Origin: Microbacteriaceae bacterium
Lineage (GTDB): Bacteria; Actinomycetota; Actinomycetes; Actinomycetales; Microbacteriaceae
Length of the DNA stretch: 64,000 bases
Reading direction: 5' to 3'
Assembly (NCBI GenBank): GCA_004297935.1
Contig: SCRE01000021.1
Location: 1-64,000, forward strand
Numbering within the stretch: the stretch's first letter is position 1; every line of letters begins with the position of its first letter. The notes beneath the pieces are model-generated. The model was not told the DNA's origin. It saw only the letters and a list, made by a program, of their open reading frames with translations, and did not search any database. Shown piece after piece: positions 45,830-52,885 of this stretch. The translations under genes were made by a program, and so were the position numbers.

Positions 45830-46447
45830 ATTTTCCACCCTCCCGGAGCGCCAACGACGCTGGACCGCTTTGAAATCCCCTCGCGGGTGTGGGACGACGG
45901 TGCCGTCGTAGGAGCGAGTGATCGTGACGTAGTCCAGTTCGCCGTAGAGGTTGGCGAACCGGTAGTACTCCCGGGTTTCCTTCCAGTGCCGGTTCTCGAC
46001 CACGATGAGCGTTGAGGTGGCCTCGTAGACGAGGCCATCGTGCATTTCCGGCACATGCAACACGAGCGGAGACTGCGCGTAGGTGCCCGCAACCAAGCGT
46101 GAGTGCAAATGCGTCAGCGCTGCGTCTTCACGTGAGGCGACCGTCTCGACACCGCGCCCGATCCGCTTCCCATAGACCTGCCGTCGCTCTTTGAGCCGCG
46201 GCAGGTCTTCTGTTTCCGGGCTCAACGCGAAGACGTCGAGAAGAAGCACCGCTTCGTCATCGTCCAGAGTCTGGATGGCGGACAGTAAACGGCTCTTCAG
46301 CCGTTCGAACGTGTCCTCCCGGGAGCCGCGCAGGACCTCGTCGACGATTGGCGCCTGGACGAGTCGACGCCCAATGAAGCCCTCGTTTTTGCGTAGCCGG
46401 GCCAGCTCATCGCGCAGTGATTCGGCGTCCTCCGCGTCAAGTCGCAT
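45829..46447 (-). pseudogene. 5' part of the unrecognised gene split by IS110
   Basis: ATG 46447 (RBS GGAGTGACGT) opens a frame with MRLDAEDAESLRDELARLRK, a helical region, then PLVLHVPEMHDGLVYEATST and VTITRSYDGTVVPHPRGDFK. It reads into the IS at about 45829 and stops there after a few foreign residues (45773). The product of the intact gene would be about 330 residues, of unknown function, soluble, with a long charged N-terminal helix region. Confidence 0.75.
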
Positions 46448-46610
46448 ACGTCACTCCGCTCGTTCTGTCCAGTCCATTGACCGGGTTTCCAACTTTATTC
46501 CGACTTTCGAGGCGACCTTTCCCGGGCGCTGAGCATAGAGATATCCCCGATGAAATTCGGGGCTGTTCTCTTCTATCAGCGCCCCCTAGTGGGGGTGAAA
46601 GGAGCCTCTC

Positions 46611-46913
46611 ATGGCTGCAAACCAAATGGTGCCGCTCTTTGGCGGACTCACCACCAGGCAGGGCACGACACTGGGCTCGGCGGTCTCGCGGCAGCTCAAG
46701 CGCGAGACCGACCTGGTCGCGGCCCGTACAGAGATCGTCGCCATCACGGAGCAGGCGCACGCATTTGTGACCGCGCTGGCGATGAACAACATCTCGGTTT
46801 TGGTCTCCCAGGCCGAAGCACAGATGAAGGTCAACCCGGCCGGGGCGCAGTTCTACGAGTCGCTCATCGCGTCATACGCCATCGGCGCCGGACAACGCAT
46901 CTCCCGGCTGTAG
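46611..46913 (+). CDS. hypothetical protein, first gene of the integrative element
   Basis: A 100-residue frame from ATG 46611 behind GAAAGGAG. It is helical (RQLKRETDLVAARTEIVAIT, TALAMNNISVLVSQAEAQMK) without cysteines or membrane segments. A GC hairpin (CCCCCTAGTGGGGG) lies at about 46586-46599 just upstream of the ribosome site. Small proteins of this sort head transfer operons of actinobacterial elements, but no family is recognised. Confidence 0.65.
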   Translation: MAANQMVPLFGGLTTRQGTTLGSAVSRQLKRETDLVAARTEIVAITEQAHAFVTALAMNNISVLVSQAEAQMKVNPAGAQFYESLIASYAIGAGQRISRL

Positions 46914-46925
46914 CCGGGGACGACC

Positions 46926-47222
46926 ATGACCATCGTCAACAGTACCCTCGAGTTCCTGCTCATCTTCCTGGCTACGGTCGCCGCCTGTGTTCTCTTGGCC
47001 TGCCTGCTCTGCGCCCTCGCTGATGCCATCTCCGGGTGGCGAGATAAGAGACATGAGCGTCGCATTGCCGCCGCCGAGGCCGAACTCGACTGCGTCGAGC
47101 AACAGCTACGCCAGGCCGTTCTCGACCTTGCCGATGAACTCGCCCGCGACCGGGAAACGACCAGCAAGGCCATGACCCGAGCGACGTTCCTCACCACCGG
47201 ACAAGTGCCGACTCGGCGCTAA
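46926..47222 (+). CDS. small membrane protein of the integrative element
   Basis: The 98-residue protein has one strong N-terminal membrane helix (FLLIFLATVAACVLLACLLCAL, residues 10-31) followed by a charged coiled-coil-like cytoplasmic part (RHERRIAAAEAELDCVEQQL). It begins 12 bp after the previous gene. Function unknown; it is likely part of the transfer apparatus. Confidence 0.65.
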   Translation: MTIVNSTLEFLLIFLATVAACVLLACLLCALADAISGWRDKRHERRIAAAEAELDCVEQQLRQAVLDLADELARDRETTSKAMTRATFLTTGQVPTRR

Positions 47223-47359
47223 CCGGCCAGATCAAGGTCGTTGTGGTTTTTGCAACGACCCCGACCGGAATATTGACAGCTCGCGCCGACGGGCGCATAA
47301 CCAGTCCTCGCCATTCGCTCGCACTCTGTCTGCGAGCAGGAGAAAGGAGCTACTTCACA

Positions 47360-48010
47360 ATGACCAGCAACAATGAACCAGTCATCCAGCCGGCAGGCAC
47401 CCTGCCTGACGGACTACGGGACGCATGCTTGGCGGATCCGCCATGGAAAGGCATGGGCGGCGAGAAGCACTACAACACGATGACTCAGGAAGCGATCGAG
47501 GGCATGGGAGCGGCAATCCAAGCAATCATGAAGCCGGACTCGTGGCTGTTCCTGTGGACGACCAAGTCGCTCGTCAACGAGGCGAAGGCCGTGATGACTG
47601 TCTGGGGCTACGACTATCGCGACACCATTTATTGGGTGAAGCCGAACCACTTCGGGTTCGGTAACCAACGTGTTGGTATTCGTCGGGCCACAGAAATGCT
47701 TCTCGTCGGCACCCGGGGCAACGTCGTAAGTAACTTCCGTTCACAACCCGACTGGTTTCCCGCACCTGTCGGCCTGCATTCGGAAAAGCCCCTTGAGCAA
47801 TACGCCATCGTCGGCCGCATCGCTGGACCAAACGCACACGCGATCGAACTATTCGCGCGAAGACGTTTCCCAGACGCTCGATGGGGTTTCTGGGGCGACG
47901 AGTTGGACCAATGCGATGTGTCACTCGCGCCATGGGGGTACCCGGTTCCCGCGGACTTCAACGACAGCACCGCGCCAACCGCAACCGATGGAGGACGGAG
48001 TGATGGGTGA
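47360..48010 (+). CDS. MT-A70-family adenine methyltransferase
   Basis: The 216-residue protein carries the catalytic DPPW motif at residues 26-29 (LADPPWKGMGGEKHY), then SWLFLWTTKS, DTIYWVKPNHFGFGNQ, ATEMLLVGTRG and a C-terminal EQYAIVGRIAG block, the MT-A70 order. Such enzymes N6-methylate adenine in DNA or RNA and on mobile elements often protect against host restriction. ATG 47360 follows AAAGGAG. It overlaps the next gene by one base. Its target site is unknown. Confidence 0.88.
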   Translation: MTSNNEPVIQPAGTLPDGLRDACLADPPWKGMGGEKHYNTMTQEAIEGMGAAIQAIMKPDSWLFLWTTKSLVNEAKAVMTVWGYDYRDTIYWVKPNHFGFGNQRVGIRRATEMLLVGTRGNVVSNFRSQPDWFPAPVGLHSEKPLEQYAIVGRIAGPNAHAIELFARRRFPDARWGFWGDELDQCDVSLAPWGYPVPADFNDSTAPTATDGGRSDG

Positions 48011-48207
48011 TGGCCGACCAGACACCCCGCAACGCGGCCGAGCGCTTCTTCCGCATCTGCCTGCTGATTCTCGGCGGGATCGTCGCTCTCTGGCTGGCGG
48101 GCTGGTTGCTAGCGCAGTTCTGGGGCTGGCTGCTGCTGGCGGTCGGTATCGCGCTCGTGTTGTGGTGCGCCGTCATCGCCTACCGCTACTGGTGGGGTCG
48201 CAGGTGA
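48010..48207 (+). CDS. small membrane protein
   Basis: A 65-residue protein with two adjacent membrane helices (FFRICLLILGGIVALWLAGW and GWLLLAVGIALVLWCAVIAY). Its ATG overlaps the methyltransferase TGA. No family is recognised. Confidence 0.6.
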   Translation: MADQTPRNAAERFFRICLLILGGIVALWLAGWLLAQFWGWLLLAVGIALVLWCAVIAYRYWWGRR

Positions 48208-48390
48208 CCAGCGTGAGCACGTTCACCTCTGTCATGTCGTTGTGGAATACACAACGCAACTCGATTGTGCTTGACAAATCATCTCGTCGAGTTCATAACA
48301 GGTGCCACTCTCTCCGGAGAGATGGTGGGAACCCCCTTTGCAGTGCCGCGACCGAGGAGCGAATCAAGCAACAACGAAGGGAGGTTCCAT

Positions 48391-48594
48391 ATGCCTGCTA
48401 ACCGTGCTGGACGTCGCCGCTACCGCAAGAGCGCGGGACGCCGCGTCTGGGTCTTCTCCGAACTGAACCACGACCTGCGCCCTGAGCAGATCGCTCACAT
48501 CATCACCGCCGCCGGCCTGGAGCAGGCCCGCCTGGAAGCCGAAGCCATCGCGGACGACGAGCGACGTCAGGGTGAGGAGGACGGTCATGCGTGA
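48391..48594 (+). CDS. small basic protein upstream of the transfer ATPase
   Basis: A 67-residue frame from ATG 48391 behind GGGAGG. The N-terminus is strongly basic (ANRAGRRRYRKSAGRRVWVF) and the rest acidic and helical. It ends eight bases inside the transfer ATPase gene, so the two are translationally coupled. Function unknown; a DNA-binding accessory is possible. Confidence 0.6.
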   Translation: MPANRAGRRRYRKSAGRRVWVFSELNHDLRPEQIAHIITAAGLEQARLEAEAIADDERRQGEEDGHA

Positions 48595-50752
48595 GCCCGT
48601 CGTCTTCACAAGGCTCTATCTGCCACGTCCTCTTGACACGGACGTTGTTTCCGCGCTAGTGCAGCGTCTGGCGGGCAGCGACGTACCTCGCCCGATCGCC
48701 TTCGAAATGCAAGCCACCACCGAGGGTCTCGCCTGGATCCTGGGGTGCGCGGAAACGGCGGTTCAGCGCCTCAAGCGCCTCTTTCGGGGCTTCATCCCGG
48801 GTATCCAGTTCGAGGCCGCGAGCCGGGCGGACATGGCCACCGTAGGCCGTGTTATGGCCCGCCCAGGCAGCCTGCCGCTGGCCCAGCCCGACCCTGAAGA
48901 TTTGGTCGCGGCGATCTTCCAAGCGTTGGCCGCTCGACGCGATGATGAAGTGATGGCGCTGCAGATCGTCATCGGCAGGGCACACGGCCCAGCCCAGACC
49001 CCACCCGTCATGCCAGATCCGCTGCAACCGATCGGATCGCTGCTCCTTGACGGGGCACGACCAGCCCCGCATGACGTTCGTCACCGTGTCACCTCTTATG
49101 AGGCGCAGATCCGCCTGGAGGCCACGGCGCGCATCGGCGTCACGACCACCACTTCGAAGCGCAAGCGTGCGCTCATCTGGGAGATGTTCGGTGCCCTCGG
49201 GTCCCTGGAGAGCCCCGGCGTCCACCTGACCTTGATGCGAGACAGCTCGGCCTCGTGGAAGGCGGCAACGCTTGGCCTAGGCGGCAAGCTCCGCCTCACC
49301 CCGCGCCAGCTCGTGCCGCTACTGGGCTGGCCACTGGGTGAGCGCGACTACCCAGGCGTGGCCGGGGTGCATCCGAAGCTGCTGCCGGTGCCCGAGATCG
49401 TCTCCCGCACCAAGAGTGTGTTCGCCATCGGCACGGCGCCCGGTCCGGAACGGCCGATCGGCGTCGACCCACAGAGCCGCCTGCAACACCTCATCACCCT
49501 GGGCCCAACCGGCTCAGGTAAGTCAACCCTCCTGGAGCACCTGGTGCTCTCCGACATCAAGGCGGGGAGGGCCTGCGTCGTCATCGAGCCGAAAGCGCAA
49601 CTTATCAATCGCATCCTCGACATCACCCCGGCCGAATACGCGGACCGGATCGTGGTGCTGGACGCCACCGACCTGGACACGACAGTCGGGTTCAACCCAC
49701 TCGACGTTGGCGACCGTGATCCGGACATCGTCGTCGACGGTATCCTGGCTGCGCTATCGGCGGTGTTCGAAGACGGCTGGGGACCGCGCACCGAATACCT
49801 CATCCAATGCGCCCTGCTATCCCTTGCCCGAGCCGGTCAGGCTCGCCGCGAACCGTACACCCTTATCGACCTCCCGACGTTCCTGACCGACGCCGCGTTC
49901 CGCCGCCCGGTGGCGGCCGCCGTCGCGGACGACCCAACCCTGGCAGCGTTCTTCGCCGAGTTCGAAGACCTACGGCCCGGGCAGCGGGCCGCCATGATCG
50001 CCGCACCGCTGAACAAGCTCCGCAAACTGGTGCTGCGTAAACCCCTGGTAGCAGTACTCGGCCAGTCTCAGCCCCGCTTCCGGCTGCGCGACGTCTTCCG
50101 CGACAAGAAGACCGTCCTCGTGCCGCTGAACGACTCACTGCTGGGAAGCGGCGCCTCGAACCTGCTGGGCAGTCTCATCGTCGCCGAACTCTGGATGGCC
50201 ACGCTTGAACGCGCCCGCGAGAAGGACCCGATGAAGCGGCCCGGGATGGTGTTCATCGATGAAGTTCAGAACTACCTGCATCTGCCGACCAAGATCGAAG
50301 ACGTCCTATCCACTTCACGCTCCTACGGGGTGGCCTGGCATCTGGCACACCAATACCGGGCCCAGCTCCCAGCCACTCTCCGCAAAGGCTTGGATGCCAA
50401 CGCCCGATCCAAGATCTGCTTCGCACTCGAGCCCGACGACGCCAAGGACATGGCACGCCTCGCTCCGGAGCTGACGGCCGACGACTTCCAGGCACTCCCG
50501 GAACACAGCATCTATGCCCGCCTGATCGCCGGCGGCACCCGTACCAGTTGGTGCTCCGCCCACACCCTGGCACCGGCGCCGGAGGCCGGTGCCGCCCAAC
50601 TGATCCGAGACACCAGCCGCAACCTCTACGGACGCATCCCACCGGTCGAGGCACCACACGCAGCACCGCCACCAACGCCAGCGACCGGGCGGAAACCCGA
50701 GCATGACTTGGCGACTCCGCGGCGCACGCACCAGAAAGCGAGGCGCTCATGA
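48587..50752 (+). CDS. TraD/VirD4-like type IV secretion coupling ATPase
   Basis: The 721-residue protein has Walker A GPTGSGKST (306-314), a Walker B in MVFIDEVQN, and the TraD/TraG-like C-terminal pattern DVLSTSRSYGVAWHLAHQY. The N-terminal 280 residues are specific to actinobacterial elements. It should pump the element DNA towards the mating channel. No membrane helix is evident, so the small membrane proteins upstream may anchor it. ATG 48587 is preceded by GGTGAGGAGG. Confidence 0.82.
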   Translation: MREPVVFTRLYLPRPLDTDVVSALVQRLAGSDVPRPIAFEMQATTEGLAWILGCAETAVQRLKRLFRGFIPGIQFEAASRADMATVGRVMARPGSLPLAQPDPEDLVAAIFQALAARRDDEVMALQIVIGRAHGPAQTPPVMPDPLQPIGSLLLDGARPAPHDVRHRVTSYEAQIRLEATARIGVTTTTSKRKRALIWEMFGALGSLESPGVHLTLMRDSSASWKAATLGLGGKLRLTPRQLVPLLGWPLGERDYPGVAGVHPKLLPVPEIVSRTKSVFAIGTAPGPERPIGVDPQSRLQHLITLGPTGSGKSTLLEHLVLSDIKAGRACVVIEPKAQLINRILDITPAEYADRIVVLDATDLDTTVGFNPLDVGDRDPDIVVDGILAALSAVFEDGWGPRTEYLIQCALLSLARAGQARREPYTLIDLPTFLTDAAFRRPVAAAVADDPTLAAFFAEFEDLRPGQRAAMIAAPLNKLRKLVLRKPLVAVLGQSQPRFRLRDVFRDKKTVLVPLNDSLLGSGASNLLGSLIVAELWMATLERAREKDPMKRPGMVFIDEVQNYLHLPTKIEDVLSTSRSYGVAWHLAHQYRAQLPATLRKGLDANARSKICFALEPDDAKDMARLAPELTADDFQALPEHSIYARLIAGGTRTSWCSAHTLAPAPEAGAAQLIRDTSRNLYGRIPPVEAPHAAPPPTPATGRKPEHDLATPRRTHQKARRS

Positions 50753-50933
50753 CTGGCCGTTTCATCGCGATTCTGAAGTGGTGCGGATGTTCGGATGGGT
50801 ATTCGTCTCGGCCGTCATCTCACGACGAACACCCACCACCCGTTTCACCCGTGTTCTCGGCGAATCTGCCATTTCCGGGAGGGGACTCCCCGCGCTTTCG
50901 CGCGGGAACAGCGTCCACCGCAAAGGATCGGCG

Positions 50934-51746
50934 ATGACCGTGCCCAAATGGATCGACGAGCACCTCACCGAACGTGACATCCTGATTCTGGAAGATCTAG
51001 AGCGCTTCCGGCTCTTGTCCACCCGCCAACTCCAACGACTTCACTTCCCAGCGAAACCGTACGGGTCCCACGTCAGCGTCAGCGCCGCCACTCGCGGCAC
51101 CAGCCGCGTCCTGAACCGACTCGAAGAACTCCGTGCCGTCACCCGCCTTGAGCGGCGCATCGGCGGCACCAAGCACGGCTCAGCGCTCGCCATTTGGCAG
51201 CTTGGGCCAGCTGGTGAACGATTCCTCCGCCTCCGTAGCGGCATCTCGAACCGTCGCCGCTATGGGGAACCCGGCATGGCGTTCATCGCCCACACCATGG
51301 CCACCCGGGATATCGCCACACTCCTGATCGAGCAGGCGCGGACGGGCCGATATGAACTCATCGAGCTGGCGACCGAACCAGACTGCTGGCGCACCTTCAA
51401 CAGGGCTGGCACCAGCGTCGTCACGCTCAAACCAGACCTGCTGGTCGTCACGGCTGACGCCGATACTGAGACGCACTGTTTCGTCGAAGTCGACCTTGGC
51501 ACCGAACACATCCCAGCCGTGCTGGGGAAGTGCCGCGTCTACCAGCAATACGAACGCACCGGCATCGAACAAGAGGGGCGGGGCCTGTTCCCGGCCGTGG
51601 TCTGGATCGTCCCGACCCAGAGACGGGCGAGCAGCCTCCATGACGCCATCGCCACCGACCGCGCCCTCGACCCAGAACTGTTCTGGGTCATCACGCCCGA
51701 GCAGACGCTCGCGCAACTTGCCCCATACGGGGCACCCACCACCTAA
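50934..51746 (+). CDS. replication-relaxation family protein
   Basis: The 270-residue protein has an N-terminal winged helix (HLTERDILILEDLERFRLLST, RQLQRLHF) and the central block AHTMATRDIATLLIEQ with CFVEVDLGTEHIPAVLGKCR, typical of the replication-relaxation family of mobile elements. Members are thought to aid relaxase or replication initiation. ATG 50934 follows AAAGGATCGG; the frame is open upstream into the ATPase gene, but family similarity begins at 50934. Confidence 0.8.
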   Translation: MTVPKWIDEHLTERDILILEDLERFRLLSTRQLQRLHFPAKPYGSHVSVSAATRGTSRVLNRLEELRAVTRLERRIGGTKHGSALAIWQLGPAGERFLRLRSGISNRRRYGEPGMAFIAHTMATRDIATLLIEQARTGRYELIELATEPDCWRTFNRAGTSVVTLKPDLLVVTADADTETHCFVEVDLGTEHIPAVLGKCRVYQQYERTGIEQEGRGLFPAVVWIVPTQRRASSLHDAIATDRALDPELFWVITPEQTLAQLAPYGAPTT

Positions 51747-51764
51747 TCCGAAAGGAGGTCACAC

Positions 51765-52058
51765 ATGAACTCATCAACCATCACCGCCGTTACCCCGGAC
51801 GAGACCGGCAAAGCACGGCAACTCATCGACATCGGGCTCGCCATGGATCCAGAAGCCCGCAGCCAAACCCTCGCCCGGCTCATTGCCGCCAGCCTCCACG
51901 ACGGCCCCGGCACCGCCCTCGAGCGCTTCGCCTCAACCGGTCAACTAAACGCGCAAGCCGCCCTGGAGGAACTCAACGACCTCCGCGTGCCCGTGCAGCA
52001 AGAAGGCTGGATCGACGCTCTCGGCCGCTACATCCTCACCACCGGGAGCCGACCATGA
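51765..52058 (+). CDS. hypothetical protein of the integrative element
   Basis: The 97-residue soluble helical protein starts at ATG 51765 behind AAAGGAGG. Its central part (ARSQTLARLIAASLHDGPGTALERFASTGQ) resembles, in arrangement, residues 45-85 of the downstream ArdA-like protein (ATARLIAEALGHALGEGSALDRFGDRG), so the two genes may share a duplicated N-terminal module. It overlaps the next gene by four bases. Confidence 0.65.
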   Translation: MNSSTITAVTPDETGKARQLIDIGLAMDPEARSQTLARLIAASLHDGPGTALERFASTGQLNAQAALEELNDLRVPVQQEGWIDALGRYILTTGSRP

Positions 52059-52855
52059 ACGAACACGAACCGATCGCAGCCGATGTGAGGGCGGAGGACG
52101 AAGCCATGGAGAGCATCGGCGAGACACTTGCCACGACTATCGACGCTGGTATAGCCGAGGCGCACGAGGCCGGCAGAGAAGTCTCCTTTGCAACCGCCCG
52201 GCTCATCGCCGAGGCACTGGGCCACGCACTCGGCGAAGGTAGTGCGCTCGATCGGTTCGGCGACCGCGGCATCGGCACCTATGAAGCGCTCCGCGAAGAA
52301 TACCTAGACCTCTACGCCGACCCGAACACACCGCCCGAGGTGCGGCGCTGGATCGACTGGTTCGGCACGTTCCTCGTTGAGCGTGAAAACACCGGCTCCG
52401 GACGCCGCTTCATGAACGAGCACCTCGACCCAGCACTGGAGCGCGTCCTCGTTCGAACCAAAGTGACAACCACGGCAGGCGAGCTGACGATCAACATCCC
52501 CGCCAGCCTGAACGCCCGCGCCCTGATCGCCCTGACCACCCGGCTGGAGACTCTCGACGAATTCGACGACTCCGCATTCCAGGCCTTCCTGACGTTGCCG
52601 GATGTCAATGCCGCCAGCGCCGACCTGACGGAGTCATTCCACGAGAGCTACGCCGGAACATTTAACTCGCTCGAGGACGCCGTCCACGGGCTGACCGAAA
52701 TGGACGATTGGGAACACGACCTGCGCATCTTCACCGAAGACCGCGGTCTCCCCCGAGGCGCCGCGACCCTTGACTACGAGGTCATCGAAGACCACGTCAA
52801 AGACGCCTACGACCTGGTATCCGGAGGCTGGCATGTCCACGCCTTCACGAAATAG
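52055..52855 (+). CDS. ArdA-like antirestriction candidate
   Basis: The acidic 266-residue protein has an N-terminal module shared with the preceding gene. Its C-terminal part contains FHESYAGTFNSLEDAVHGLT and an Asp/Glu-rich tail, resembling the FxxxYxGxxxSLxDxxxxL pattern of ArdA DNA-mimic proteins, which block type I restriction enzymes. High acidity supports DNA mimicry. Placement in an element next to a type I system makes the role plausible, but similarity is weak and unproven. Confidence 0.45.
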   Translation: MNEHEPIAADVRAEDEAMESIGETLATTIDAGIAEAHEAGREVSFATARLIAEALGHALGEGSALDRFGDRGIGTYEALREEYLDLYADPNTPPEVRRWIDWFGTFLVERENTGSGRRFMNEHLDPALERVLVRTKVTTTAGELTINIPASLNARALIALTTRLETLDEFDDSAFQAFLTLPDVNAASADLTESFHESYAGTFNSLEDAVHGLTEMDDWEHDLRIFTEDRGLPRGAATLDYEVIEDHVKDAYDLVSGGWHVHAFTK

Positions 52856-52885
52856 CGGAGGCGAAACGACCCAAGGAGGCACCTC

